The notes under the pieces are model-generated. The model did not search any database, had not been told where the DNA came from, and saw only the letters and a list, made by a program, of their open reading frames with translations. The translations under genes were made by a program, and so were the position numbers. Shown here one piece after another: positions 11,995-24,397 of a stretch of DNA of 64,000 nucleotides. The first letter of the stretch is position 1. Each line of letters starts with the position of its first letter. This DNA comes from Xanthostigma xanthostigma (lineage: Eukaryota > Arthropoda > Insecta > Raphidioptera > Raphidiidae). Where the stretch lies: contig OY754467.1 of NCBI GenBank assembly GCA_963575645.1, positions 23,643,001 through 23,707,000 on the forward strand, read 5' to 3'.

Positions 11995-12570
11995 AAACGT
12001 GCATGTTTCGAACAATGAATTAGAGGAACTTATTATTATTATTAATTGTTGCCTCATAAGATCAATTTTCCAACGTTTCGTGAAAAAACATTTTTTTAAT
12101 TTATGAATCCAGAACTTACGAAAATGTACACTATCCGCGATTAGCCTCTTATATTTTTTATTGGTCGAAACCCCCTGCATATGAATCTGAAGAGAAACTG
12201 CGTCACGCTATTTTTACATGTTTGATGTTTGCTGCGTTCTCGTCTAATAGGCAAAATTGTTGAATATTTTCCAATAATGCATCTTAAATGCTTATTATTT
12301 CTGTAATTCCAAACTAATTCGACATACGCATGTAAATATTTGTTCGGTCAAGTCATTGTGGGCCTCCAAATATTCACGTATTGATATTGACACTTATGTT
12401 TTGCGGAGGAGAATGTAGGGAAGCAAGCAACAATAAAAATCTGATATCCTCTATTTAATATATTTGCCATATGGCACAATGGCACATACGCTACTGACGT
12501 CAGTCCAAAATTTTTCGACGTTTAATACTCTCCCGAACAATTTGGAAGCATTTTGGGAATGTCTATATAT
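11995..12570. other. No gene recognised
   Basis: AT-rich. 12410-12510 shares words with 9285-9350, and no coding is supported. Confidence 0.5.
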
Positions 12571-13352
12571 ACTAGTCGTTACCCGCGGCTTCGCACGCGA
12601 TTGAGACGAAACACGGATAAGTCCCTATTATTTGGCGTAGTTACTTCTTTCTCGACGTAGACACCTACTAAGAACGGATTTTATGCAAATTCTATCCAAA
12701 ACGGATTTTTCACCTACCATCACATTCTCTCCTTCTCTTTCTCTGGAAATATTATATTGACCTTCCCATCTATGTCACCATCCACACCCAGTCACGTATA
12801 ATTTAGTGCAGTTATTTTATTAATAGATTGATTTTGAATATTGAAGTAACGAAAAGACAATATTATTTTAAGGGATATATAAAGAAGTTAAATGTTCTAT
12901 TTCATTTAATAAGAAACTTTAGTTCACATAACAAGGCCTGTAATAGCAAATACACTATACTGTCGGCAGGATTTGGCACTACGACTGTCGTTTTTCGTAA
13001 TAGCGGTTCCGTCCCGATTTCACCCGCGCGCAAAAGAACGAATTGGGGGGGGGGGGGTACTTGAGTACGCGCATTAATGTTAGTTTACCGAGATAAATGT
13101 TGTGTCCAAATTTCATGATGATCGGAGTTACCGTTCAAAAGTTTTTGTCGGACGGACAAAATATTTTGAGTTATATTTTGCTAAATTTTTCATTGATGCT
13201 CCGCTTCTATTGGTCGTAGCGTGATATTATATAGCCTATAACCTTCATCGATAAATGGACTAACCCACAAAAAGAATTAAATTCGAACCAGCAGTTCCTG
13301 AGATTAACGCGTTCAACCAAACAAACTTTTCAGCTTTATATATTAGCGTAGA
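12571..13352 (-). mobile_element. Non-autonomous Helitron
   Basis: On the minus strand the 5' end is TCTACGCTAATATATAAAGC and the 3' end is GCCGCGGGTAACGACTAGT, the typical insect Helitron borders. It is 782 bp and carries no Rep/helicase coding. A G-run of about 13 lies near 13045-13057. The frame at 12828-13064 is chance. Confidence 0.7.
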
Positions 13353-14513
13353 TATGGATATATACTTTCGAAATTTCTTAGAAAAATATTAGACCGCCTC
13401 TGCACATGCATTAGAATTCTGTTTGAAGCAATATTATGAAAGCACGGAATATTATATTAAAATAATCATTATGACAGAGACCATATCTAATTAAAAATAT
13501 TATTGCAATTAGAACACGGTTGTTTACAAAGTATTTACGTAATTATCTTTATAACTTAATTTAATTTACTTCCAATTAGAAATATATTTTTGTTCGTTAT
13601 ATATTTTAAAATATCGTATAGATAATATTATAGTATTATCTCAATGATGTTTTTGCGTGTTCCCAAGAGATTTGTGGAAAACCGCTACCGTTAACAAAAA
13701 AGTTTCATCGAGATTTCTTGCTACTGGCAACAGGAATACATTTCTCGTTTCATTTATGTGATTAAAATAAACTCATTAAGAATGAATATAAAGTGTTCGT
13801 TCTTAATGAGTTCAAAATTATAATAATTTTAACGATATTTGAAGTAGGTACTTATTTGTGAAATTACCTTTTGTAATTGTAGCTAAGGTATTTTAATTAC
13901 AATTTAAACTAGTAAGTTAATTAGTCATCGTAAAGCTAGCTGTTCACTATGAACGAAGTTGTCGAGTACCCGGGGGTACTATGCTGACTGTTTGCCCCGG
14001 GTGAAATAGATCTAGATCCGACACTGTGGAGGAAACAGGCTTTTATATGAATATAAATGAACAGGTTTTGTGTTTGTAATTTAAATGGAATTTCTAAAAA
14101 AATATATACTTTCTAGAATGGTAAGAAAAACAAAAACAATAATAATTATAAACAAAGCAATTTTTTTTATTTTCTGTTTGAAAATAAATTATTCACATGC
14201 TTAGTAGCCGATTTTAAATTATGTTTTTGTATACGTTTCTTCAAAATGTTGTAACGATTTCTACGGTGAATAGATTCAAAAGATGTTTAAATACTAACAA
14301 AGCTTATATTGTTTACCTTGAAACGATCAAACCATCAGCTACACCACAAAGAAAAAGAACGACAACAAACAACATAAAAAATATACAACACAACAGAACG
14401 TAGTACCAACATTGATAAAGGAAAAACTAGTTATTATTTGTGCGTGCATTCTGCAAGTGATTTTCCGCTTTAAAATTGAAAGGTAAATGTATAATCAAAT
14501 TTTATCATTCATA
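13353..14513. other. No gene recognised
   Basis: AT-rich. A perfect short hairpin (AACTCATTAAGAA paired with TTCTTAATGAGTT) lies at about 13772-13812. No conserved protein is seen. Confidence 0.5.
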
Positions 14514-14517
14514 ATAT

Positions 14518-15149
14518 TGTAACAAAACTGTTCTAGTCCGTGGTGGAAAACATTTATTTACAAAAGTGAAACATTAACGAAACAAATAAACAAACTGAAA
14601 TGCATTACTTTATAGCGCAACAGAAACAAAACGACAGTTCTAACTAATAAAGTAATAGAATAAGTAATGAAGAATACAAAGTCACTATACAACTATTATA
14701 CACAAGATTATTTACAACACAGGATCACACCAAAATTATTTAACACACTTATTTATTAGCTATATACAGTTCTATTTATTTCGTACACTATTATTTACAC
14801 AGCTCATTTACACAGTTCATTTATTTGTTTACATTAGCAGTTGCCTCAGTAGTTCACTGACTGTTAATTTATGTCGATTGTTCACTCCATGAAACACAAC
14901 GTATCACTATTTCCGTATGACTGTCCCCGTGTGACTCCAATAAGTTATCACGTGGTTTATATAGGCGCTGGATAGTTCTTTCCTTTACTGCTTTCATTGT
15001 TGTCTGGCATTTAGCAACAAAGCTCTATTGTTGGAACAACAATCAAGCTTATTGTTGTCTCCCACAACAAGCGGTGTGTTTTCGTTAGAATGACGAGTCG
15101 ATTGTCGTCTCACGGACTTCTTTGTTGTCTCAACGGGAAGTTTATAACA
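14518..15149 (-). repeat. Solo LTR, family LTR-B, copy 2
   Basis: The plus strand runs TGTAACAAAACTG...TTATAACA, so the LTR lies on the minus strand with a TG...CA border. ATAT lies at 14514-14517 and 15150-15153 as a 4-bp target duplication. A TATATA box at about 14957 would fit its promoter on the minus strand. It is 632 bp with no internal region. Confidence 0.75.
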
Positions 15150-15265
15150 ATATCTTTAGGTAGTGATTCACGTTTATATGAATTAGTAATATAAAATATT
15201 GATATCCTTCTGTAATGTCGTTGTTATGTGGATTTTTTGGATATTTTTATGGATGGTTGGTTGTG

Positions 15266-15430
15266 GAAACGTATTTTCAGAATACTTCTCTGTCCGACTG
15301 TCTATTTGTGCCAGTATTACTTATCACAGTCTGACGTTAATTTAGTGTCTATTAATTCTAAATAAACGCCAAACTGCGATGGCGGTACAAATACAGTCAG
15401 ACAGTCAAAGATTCTTGAAATACGTTTTTC
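15266..15430. mobile_element. Short palindromic MITE
   Basis: Imperfect inverted arms of about 45 bp (CGTATTTTCAGAAT... and ...ATTCTTGAAATACG) enclose a second short palindrome around TTTGTGCC/GGTACAAA. No target duplication could be fixed. Confidence 0.5.
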
Positions 15431-16779
15431 TGGAACGTCATAATACAATTATTACCAAAAAAAACCACATGAAAATAATTACAGAAAAGTGTTATTTCGT
15501 CAAAGTTTTATGCATATTTGTCAATCGACATAATCTAGATATATGTATAGAGAAATGATTCATCAACGCCCGTGTCAGACCGCTGAAGATATAAACTTGA
15601 TATTTGGACATTAGTTTCCTCTTGCGACGTAGCACCCACTAAGAAGAGGAACGAAATTTAGTTTTTAAGCGGATCAAAAAAGTGTGTTTCTTGACAAAAT
15701 GTCTGTATCTTACAAATCGTTAAACTAAGAGGTATTCAGGCCTATGTTACTAATGATAGTCCATGATGAATACCAAGTGCTTAGCAAAGTATGCACTCTA
15801 CGTAATCACTTTTGTTTGTTTTTTATTCTGCTAAACAAAGAACCACGAAGGGCTAAATTGTCTCGTGACATGTTTATAACAGTGGATAAATCAAAGCTTA
15901 TATTTAAATGTGTATTGTTAGCTGTCTCTATAGTATTAATTGAATAAAAATGGACGACGAAATATTTGTAGTTACCAGAGAATGAGAACAGGTTGACTCA
16001 AAACTCAAATTAGAATTTTGTGCAAGTGAAAATTATACTAATTTTTTATTCACAATTGTGGATTTAGTTGGTGAGAGTTTTTTACGCAACAATATTTTTA
16101 ATGGTCATAATCTAGGTAAGATCAATTTAAATTGACAAGTTGGTACTTTTTCTCACATTTTTGCAATATTTTTGACTAACGCTGAAATCAAACCGCTGAC
16201 GATAGAAAATTGAAATTGAGACAGTATGCTTCTTTTGTTGACGTAAGCACTCACTCAGAAGAATTTTTTCAAAATTCAGTCCCTAAGGAGATTAAAAAGA
16301 GTGTGTAGAGTTTTTTTGACAAAATGTTCATATCTCACGAATCGCTAAAGTGAGAGGTATTGAATTCAGCATACCAACTCTTAAAAAAATGAGCAAATAC
16401 GTGTTCGATCGTTTTTTATCAGCCTTTAAAGAGATGAAAAGGTGAGTTATAAAAATAATCCTTTTCGGAAACTACCTGAGTTAGAGACACGTTTAACTTG
16501 AGTATTCTTTGTTTAAATCATTGAGATCGGTGTTCGAAGATTATCGAAATTCGTATCCCTAGAGGTGAAAATAGCGGAAAAACTTTCATGAAGGGTACAT
16601 TGTATCTCTGAAATTGTGATAAAAACTCTTCTTTAAAATAAATAAATACATGTTCAACGGTCTTTTAAGAGGCTATACCAGCTTGCAATTTTCAAAAAAT
16701 CGTTTTTTAATAGTCGATACTTTTAAATCTTGAATCATTTCAAATTTTCAATTATATCCTAGGTTATAGAAATTACAAG
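15431..16779. other. Non-coding with Helitron-internal-type repeats
   Basis: The segments at 15620-15680 and 16235-16320 share the GACGTAGCACCCACTAAGAAG type of word found inside insect Helitrons. No ends were located and no gene is supported. The frame at 15744-15947 has no domain. Confidence 0.45.
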
Positions 16780-17093
16780 GGAACGTGTCAAAGAGTTCGC
16801 AGGTACCGGTCCGGTGAAGATACTTGGTGTTCGTATCAGCACGAGAAGGACTCCGGAACTTTGGATTCTTATTAGCACCAAAACTATATTCGTAAAGTTG
16901 TTAAAACAGTTATTAAACCAGTATACGTTAGATAAACTGGTACTGAGCGCTGTTTAGAAGGATATACTCAAAATAACAACGAAAGTTTAGACGCTATCAT
17001 TTGGTCTATGGCTTCTAAAGTGCATAACAGTGTCGCGAAAATTGTGTGCATTTATACTAATAACACCTTTTATGTGAAGTTGTGCATTTTTTA
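16780..17093 (+). pseudogene. Mutator-like transposase-domain remnant
   Basis: A single frame contains GEDTWCSYQHEKD (around 16813) and, 45 codons after its first Glu, CLEGYTQNNNESLDAIIW (16951 on). Spacing and residues match the C-terminal part of a Mutator-like transposase-derived family common in insects and cnidarians, in which W-C-x-Y and C-L-x-G-x-T-Q-N-x-N-E-S-x4-I-W are hallmarks. Two in-frame stops (TAG at 16873, TAA at 16933) interrupt it, so it is dead. The frame closes at about 17091. No flanking terminal repeats were found. The family assignment is from memory of the motif. Confidence 0.6.
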
Positions 17094-17341
17094 AATTCAC
17101 ACGAAAAAGCGTCAGGTGGACATAAAAAAAGCACAGACCACTTTATTTGCGAGATCAATGCTGCCGATAGTGAGTATCGCTTCTGTGATCAAACTCACCA
17201 TGTAAGTAAATCAGTGAGTTGTGTTTGATTTTATGAATTACATTGATGATAGGATAGGATTATGTAATACAGTGGAATATGGAACAGTTAGGGTGCTACT
17301 TTAATGTCATCAGTGACCTGAAACATAATACGGTTCAACGG

Positions 17342-17911
17342 TGAAAGGCACATTAAAAACACGACGGCAATCTAATCAACAGCTTTATTTCACGACACGA
17401 TAACATACATATTGGATGGATATAAAGAACGACGCTCATCGCATAATAAAATAATTATTACAAAGAACTATGTCATTCACAAAACATTTCCCGTGACAAT
17501 TTATACCTATATAAAATAAACAGAAGACTTAACTCCAAAAACTACTTTGTTATCAATACTATAGCGAATACCGGTTTCGTTTCAGCCGAAACCAAAGCTT
17601 ACTTCGAGGGCAATTCTTATTTTTTAAGCCTTTGTTCATTTTAGCTGTTGCAAATAATGTCTTGGGGGTCATAGGTTCAATTATTTGATAAACTCACGAC
17701 AGCGGACAGTTAGCATGGGCGTGAGAAGCCCACAGTGACACTCTCCGCCGCCGCTCTACAATGTCGATCGTTCCCGAACGTCGCACGAACGCTCACGAAC
17801 CTAATTTCGGTTTCGGTCTTAGTTTCTCCTGATTTTCTGCCGACAACGAAACTAAACCGAAACTCCAATTAAACGCCGAAACCGAAACCGAAAGCGCGGT
17901 CGAACACTAAT
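17342..17911 (-). repeat. Possible LTR (GC-rich promoter-like segment)
   Basis: On the minus strand the segment starts TGTTCGACCGCG, has a CpG-rich stretch with repeated CGGTTT words, and contains an AATAAA signal close to its far end, which could read CCTTTCA. That is the layout of U3-R-U5. No target duplication, primer-binding site or second copy is visible. Its base composition is clearly unlike its neighbours. Confidence 0.35.
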
Positions 17912-17952
17912 AAATTAATACATCAATACAGATAATTAGAATAAAATTGTAT

Positions 17953-18155
17953 CTTCAGCATAAAGTAGTGTTGATCCAATAGAATGTTACGATGGAGGAA
18001 GGTTTTGGTTGAGGATCATAAATAAATAAGCTTTACCAGTGTTTCGCTAGTGGCCAACGTTTCGAAAATAAATAAATTTTTCGAAACGTTGGCTACTAGC
18101 GAAACATTGGTAAAGCTTATTTATTTATGATCCTCAACCAAAACCTTCCTCCATC
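17953..18155. mobile_element. Miniature PLE-type inverted dimer
   Basis: Arms at about 17991-18066 and 18075-18155 are reverse complements and carry CGAAACGTTGGC outward, with a shared terminal word GGTTGAGGATC that is also present at 45173-45466. ATAAAATTGTAT flanks both sides (17941-17952 and 18156-18167), a 12-bp duplication. It is about 200 bp with no coding. Confidence 0.65.
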
Positions 18156-18167
18156 ATAAAATTGTAT

Positions 18168-20170
18168 GCCTGTGCTTCTAAATACTTTTTTCGATTAATA
18201 AATTGAAAAAAATTGTTTGTTTGTTTGAACGATTTTAACTTAAAAGCTGTGATATCTTAAACACTTTTTAAAATATGATAATAATCTGGGATATAACTAC
18301 TGGATTCCGTGAAGCAGCTGATCTACATACTTATGATAGTACAGATGCTTTTTCAGTTCCATTTTTGGTGCGTTAGCAGAACGCTAATATAGGATATTAC
18401 GACGGTTAATTAACAGCCAGGCTGCCAGGCAAAGCCGGACAGCACATCTAGTAAACGAAAATTGTGTCCTGCTGGAGACGATGTGTCGAGATAAGATTTT
18501 TTAATAATTCTCGCTACGAAGACGAGAAAAGTACTCCGGAGAAAGTAACGATACAAGTGCTGTAAACAAAAAAGTTCATATTTGTTACACTAATCAGTCT
18601 TTAATGTTATGTATTTGAATTTTTGGCAGAGTTGTATGCAAAATAGTCCAATTTTTGGCACAATTTACACTACGAAAAAAAAAATCCTTCGTTCAATAAC
18701 TAGTCAATCCTATTTTAAAGAATCATGCAAAATTTCAATTAAATCGGCCTATATTGCCTAATGAACAGAATTTTTAAAGGCGCTCTCTCTCCTAGACCAT
18801 ACTCCGATGGACTTAAAACTTTAGAAAAACATTCTAGGTAGGTTATACTATTTGATAAAAAATAAAAATACCATGAATTTTTTTAAATTTTCAAACCCCT
18901 TACATTTTTTTCTGATTTTTGAGTATTTTGAATGATACCAGAGATGTGAAAATGTGTTTCTCTAGAATTCTTCTATTGGTTGAATTAAAAAATGAATTTT
19001 AATTTATTATGCGAACAGATGTCTCACACATTATTCATATTTATTAAATATTATAAATTGATTACTCGTTTATCTAAATTCTAAATCAACACTTCTATAA
19101 ACATTATGATATTCTGTGCATTTAATTAAAACTATATGAATGTTTGTTTGCAATTATTTTGGTAAAATTATTATGGCATATTTCAACAAGATGGCAGTTA
19201 TGGAAATAACCATTTTACAGAAATCGAACCCAGTGTCTTCCGAATGCCACGTATCCTCCTCGGTTCTACTAACGTAAATTTAATCCATATAGTTTTTAAG
19301 TCAGTCTGTATATCGAATAGCCGCTATTTTTTCAATCAGAGAAAGTTCGATTTTATCCTGAACCTAATGTATCCATTATCCATGCCTTTATAGTAGATAG
19401 GTATATGAAATATTATATTACAAAAGAACCATAGTAACAAAAAATAAAGGCTGAAATTTAGAGAGAGATAAAATGGAAAATGAGGCGAAAAAAAGCAGTG
19501 AAAGTTATTATCGTTGCATTTACGAGCATGGTGTACATGTTTGGAATGTTAAATCGTAAAATTTTCTTTCTTTTCCACCTTACAATAGGTGAAAGCTTTT
19601 CAAAAAAATGACTTTAATATAGAATACCAGAGGGAATGTTCAATTCTGTCTAAGTAGAGGCGTTGCTTCAGACTTCTACGGTCTGTTTTTAATCTATTTT
19701 TTATTTCATTTCTTTTTGTATCGCATAGTACATAACATTTTTTAATATCGACTTATTGATCATGATGTTAACAAAACATGACGGAAAATGCTAAACACAG
19801 CGTGGTCTAATATTTTATTAATCCTTTAATGGATGCGTTGATTACTTAGTAATCTACTTTCCGTTTCTGTGAAAAGTAAAAATAGCATTACTGATCGTAT
19901 CTTTCTATTACACAAACATCAATGACGCAATGAACACAATTTATTTAGTAAAATGTATTTTAAATCTGAAAACAAGCTTAACGACTTAACCCACAAAGGG
20001 GTATTGCTGTTTTGTGTGTTACTTTAGGTAAAAATTTAATATCAAAATTAATTGCAAACTTTTTTTTCAAAATAGCTACATTTAAATAATTTTTACGATA
20101 TCTGAATATAGTTTTTCTTTATTTTTTGTACTTTAGTTTTGCAGATGCTCTGTTGTTTTATTCTACATAA
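18168..20170. other. No gene recognised
   Basis: About 2 kb of AT-rich sequence without conserved coding, RNA genes or clear element ends. Confidence 0.55.
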
Positions 20171-20178
20171 TACTATAG

Positions 20179-20388
20179 GGGACCCGGTAGGCAGATATTG
20201 TCCTGCCACAGATCTTGCTAGCAAAATAGATATATTTCTTGAAATAAAATTTTTTATTCAGTATAATTTAAATATCTCAAGTACATTGTAATTAGATAAC
20301 GAAGAACAAAACTAAAAGAAAGCGAAAACATTTGGACGAAAAATTAATTTCTTTCTGGATCTCGACAACAGGGCCACCTACCGGGTCC
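20179..20388. mobile_element. Short TIR element, probable 8-bp duplication
   Basis: Terminal inverted repeats GGACCCGGTAGG and CCTACCGGGTCC bound about 210 bp. The flanks TACTATAG (20171-20178) and AACTATAG (20389-20396) differ by one base, as expected of an aged 8-bp hAT-type duplication. No transposase is present. Confidence 0.55.
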
Positions 20389-20508
20389 AACTATAGCTAA
20401 GAACCATCCAGGTGACCCCATAAATACAGAAAAAAATATTCAAAATCGGTCAAGCCGTTTAAGGGGAGAAGAATTTCGAATACACGCACACTGGAATTTT
20501 ATATATTA

Positions 20509-20763
20509 TCATATTAATTATTAATTAATATTATAAATGCGAATGTAAGTTTGTTTGTTACGCTTTCACGCAAAAACTACTTAACCGATCATCATGAAAC
20601 TTTGCACATACACTCTTGAAGGTATTAGAAGTAACATAGGATACTTTTTATTAAAAAAAAATAAAAATTTTTTACGAAAAATAAGAAAATTGTTTCCCCT
20701 GATATGCATGTCAAAAGTCGATTTCCATCTCAATCGCGGGCGTAGCCGCGGATAGCGGCTAGT
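20509..20763 (+). mobile_element. Non-autonomous Helitron
   Basis: The 5' part reads TC...AATATTATAAATGCG, followed by the ACGCTTTCACGCAAAAACTA segment typical of this insect family. The 3' end is GCCGCGGATAGCGGCTAGT (hairpin plus CTAGT). It is about 255 bp and non-coding. Confidence 0.75.
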
Positions 20764-20777
20764 GTATAATATTATAC

Positions 20778-21427
20778 CTTTATATATAAAAATTACGTGT
20801 CACATGTTTGTCCGCGATGAACTCCTAAACTACTGAACCGATTTTAAATTTGATTTGCACACCGTGTGCAATTCGACCCAACTTGAAAGATAGGATAGCT
20901 TACATTTCAATTTATAGTCGCAATATTATTTTATTGCAAATTATTTGTCTATTCCTTGACAGTCATAATACAACCATATAATATGGCGATACCTGTTGAC
21001 TGGATTGAGTGAATATTCAATAGAAGGCGCAACGAACTTAACAACGATAGTGAATATTCAATAGATGGCGCAACGAACTTAACAACCATATAATATGGCG
21101 ATACCGGTTGACTGGATTGAGTGAATATTCAATAGATGGCGCAACGAACTTAACAACCATATATCTAGATCGAGAATGTAAAAAAACTGAATATCGTTTA
21201 AAACAAATAGAGCAAGTGTTTTAAAGGACAGTTATCCCCGAATACTTTACGCTATTTTTTTTTCGAGCACGACGGCGCAGCCGGAGTGCTCGACATACAC
21301 ACATATACGCCCATGTATATTTTAAAATAGCTAGCAATTAATAAAATAGATAGATAGATAGATGTTCCAATTAAATTGTTTTATTATTTCACTTTATACG
21401 TAGCGAAGCACGTACAGGGCCGCTAGT
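20778..21427 (+). mobile_element. Non-autonomous Helitron with internal tandem repeat
   Basis: The 5' part (TATATATAAAAATTACGTGT, then CCGCGATGAACTCC) and the 3' end (AAGCACGTACAGGGCCGCTAGT class, ending in CTAGT at 21427) identify another Helitron family. A TAGA microsatellite lies near 21345-21362. It carries the tandem array at 20971-21163. Confidence 0.65.
20971..21163 (+). repeat. Tandem repeat inside a Helitron
   Basis: Units share GAATATTCAATAGATGGCGC and AACGAACTTAACAACC. The array is two long units with the ATAATATGGCGATACC part and one short unit lacking it. The copies differ at few positions. Confidence 0.75.
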
Positions 21428-22257
21428 AGAAATATAAAAATTCCTTATAAAAAAGCTCTATCCCAGTTCTAATAATTACAAGTACCTGGATGACCGAGCT
21501 TTGCTCGGAAAGTTAAATACAATACTGATATGCTGTGGTAAGCTTTTATCGGACTTGTGTCGGCGCGGGGATCAAGGATAAAACATGTTAATTAGTATCA
21601 ACACGGTATAAGGCAGCATTAATTATATTCATATTATTAATCCTTTAACTTCTTGGTAATGTTTAAAAATATATTTAATACTATCCTTGTGAGATTTAAT
21701 ATAAATACGTATTTGAAAGAAAGTTAAAAACAATTACAGTAAACCCTCGTTAACACGAACACGGTTAACACGAATTTCGGTTTAACGCGAACAAAAATTT
21801 GCTCTCGACAATGGTCACATAAGCTTTAATGTAATTATGTTCGGTTAACACGAACCCTCGTTAATACGAACTTCGAACAACTTTTTCGTCCCTTCATGGT
21901 TAATTATCGGATAATACGAACTACAAAAATTCTCAAATCATATATTTTGATCATTTTGGTCAATGAATATACAATACAACTAAAAGAGAAGATTCGCTTA
22001 AGGGATTACAAAAGTAATTAGCTCACATTCTAAAAATAGACAAAGGACTGAGAGATTAAAAATTCACTCGAAATCCTATAAATAGAAACATACCTCAAAA
22101 TTTTTCCCCTCTTATTTATTGAAATGTATTTTGTAAACAAATAAAAACAAACTTTCAAACTCAGATAATATTTAAGAACAATTAATGTTCAATAAATAAA
22201 ATTATCGACCAATTTTTCAGACAATATATTAACAAACAATATAAAAAAATTAATACA

Positions 22258-22301
22258 TTAACGTTTCGATCCGGATTTGGATCTTCTTCAGAACGGATCT
22301 A
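22258..22301 (-). ncRNA. Hammerhead-like motif, left PLE end
   Basis: The minus strand reads CTGAAGA, then a 5-bp stem GATCC/GGATC, then GAAAC, the order of the hammerhead core boxes. One extra A sits between the first box and the stem. PLEs are known to carry hammerhead ribozymes near their termini. Stems I and III are weak here, so activity is doubtful. Confidence 0.5.
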
Positions 22302-22470
22302 AAAATATAAAAAAATAATTAATAATTAGTTTCTATTTACTTTGAATGGAATTCGTGATAGATATTTTTAAAATATAAATATTGAAAAAATAATAACAAA
22401 CAATGTTTTATTATGTAGTCATGGAAATAATTTGAGCACCTATAAAGAAAGAAAAATTATTAAAAACAAA

Positions 22471-23579
22471 TTATTTCAAAATAATATTATATATATTACT
22501 TAAATTTTCCGTATCTAATTGAGCATTGAGAGAATTTTTATTTGATTTTATATGTAACATTTCCGAAATATTTCTTTTAAAAAAATTAGTTTCATTATCT
22601 AAAATTTTTATATCATCCCAATTAATTTTGTGGTCAAGTTCTAATTTGTGTTTAGTTATTACATTATGTTTGTCAGGGATTAATTTGTGATTATTTTGAT
22701 GCTCTTTTATTCTTGTTTTAAGAGCTCTTTTAGTTTGACCAATATAATTCTTAGCACAATTTTCACAATTAATTTTATATACAACATTATGCTTTTGAAA
22801 TTTATTAATTTTATCTTTTCCCTTTTTAATAATTTTATCAAGTTTATTATTAACATTAAAAACAGTTTTTATATTTAAATTTTTAAGAAATGAACTAAAT
22901 TTTATTGAAATATTTTCGAAAAAAGGAATTACTATAAAAGGACAATCAACATTATTAACATTGTTTTGTGAATTATGACTTTTTGTTAATTTATTAATTC
23001 TAATTTTGATAAATTTATTTATAAATTTGAGAGGATAAGAATTGGCAAGTAGGATTTGACGAACTAAATTAAAATTATTTAAGTGAAATTTTGGTTTAGA
23101 TAATAAAATGGATTTATCAATAAGATTATAAACCATAGCTATCTTTTGATTTATTGGATGATTAGAATAAAAATTTAAAACTCTACCAGAACTAGTTGGT
23201 TTATTAAACCAGTTAAATTCAACAATACCGTTATTATTAATAATTAGTGTATCTAGAAAACTAATTTGATTATTATTTTCTATTTCATGAGTGAATTTAA
23301 TTTTAGGGTGAAAATTATTAAATATACAAATCATATAGTTTATTTTATCTTTAGGAATAATACAAAAAATATCGTCAACATATCTGTGATAGGTAATAGG
23401 TATAAAATTAAGATTACCAAAACATTGTTTTTCTAAATCTCTCATAACAAATTCAGCAAAAATTGGAGACAAAGGAGAACCCATAGGAGTACCATCAATT
23501 TGTTGATAGCATTTATCATCAAATAAAAAATATGTGGAATTTAAAATTAAATTGATGGCTATAGTTAATTCATTCCACG
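22471..23579 (-). pseudogene. PLE polyprotein, 5'-truncated: RT (partial) plus GIY-YIG endonuclease
   Basis: This is the coding part of the longer Penelope-like copy. The product would copy RNA into DNA at a nicked target. The frame is open from the dimer junction (about 23579) to the stop at 22471. It has no start of its own; the first Met (23484) lies within the motif DGTPMGSPLSP. Visible RT motifs are FDDKCYQQIDGTPMGSPLSP (motif B region) and YHRYVDDIF, the catalytic Asp pair, about 35 residues later. Earlier RT motifs are lost at the junction. The C-terminal 110 residues hold the PLE-type GIY-YIG nuclease: VVYKINCENCAKNYIGQT, with the CxxC pair, then the conserved Arg in LKTRIKEH. No internal stops occur. 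It is defective by truncation only. Confidence 0.85.
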
Positions 23580-23582
23580 GAA

Positions 23583-24224
23583 TCCATTTTATTATCTAAA
23601 CCAAAATTTCACTTAAATAATTTTAATTTAGTTCGTCAAATCCTACTTGCCAATTCTTATCCTCTCAAATTTATAAATAAATTTATCAAAATTAGAATTA
23701 ATAAATTAACAAAAAGTCATAATTCACAAAACAATGTTAATAATGTTGATTGTCCTTTTATAGTAATTCCTTTTTTCGAAAATATTTCAATAAAATTTAG
23801 TTCATTTCTTAAAAATTTAAATATAAAAACTGTTTTTAATGTTAATAATAAACTTGATAAAATTATTAAAAAGGGAAAAGATAAAATTAATAAATTTCAA
23901 AAGCATAATGTTGTATATAAAATTAATTGTGAAAATTGTGCTAAGAATTATATTGGTCAAACTAAAAGAGCTCTTAAAACAAGAATAAAAGAGCATCAAA
24001 ATAATCACAAATTAATCCCTGACAAACATAATGTAATAACTAAACACAAATTAGAACTTGACCACAAAATTAATTGGGATGATATAAAAATTTTAGATAA
24101 TGAAACTAATTTTTTTAAAAGAAATATTTCGGAAATGTTACATATAAAATCAAATAAAAATTCTCTCAATGCTCAATTAGATACGGAAAATTTAAGTAAT
24201 ATATATAATATTATTTTGAAATAA
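23583..24224 (+). pseudogene. PLE polyprotein C-terminal part (GIY-YIG) in the shorter copy
   Basis: This is the plus-strand partner of the coding region on the other arm. The frame enters at SILLSKPKFHLNNF, just after the dimer junction, and stays open to the stop at 24222-24224. It includes the linker and the whole GIY-YIG domain (YIGQTKRALKTRIKEH). The RT is absent and there is no start codon at the 5' end, so it is not expected to be expressed as a functional unit. The DNA matches the opposite arm closely. Confidence 0.8.
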
Positions 24225-24397
24225 TTTGTTTTTAATAATTTTTCTTTCTTTATAGGTGCTCAAATTATTTCCATGACTACATAATAAAACATTGTTTGTT
24301 ATTATTTTTTCAATATTTATATTTTAAAAATATCTATCACGAATTCCATTCAAAGTAAATAGAAACTAATTATTAATTATTTTTTTTATATTTTTAG

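Noticed and set aside
17690..17911. Telomere-like repeat (CGGTTT/AACCG words)
   Set aside because: The units are irregular and do not match insect TTAGG telomeres.
20971..21163. CRISPR-like array
   Set aside because: The units are long, adjacent and within a Helitron in animal DNA, with no unique spacers.
22687..22878. 63-codon plus-strand frame, found identically on the minus strand at 23817-24008
   Set aside because: Both are antisense shadows of the GIY-YIG coding arms. Their identity only reports the identity of the inverted PLE copies.
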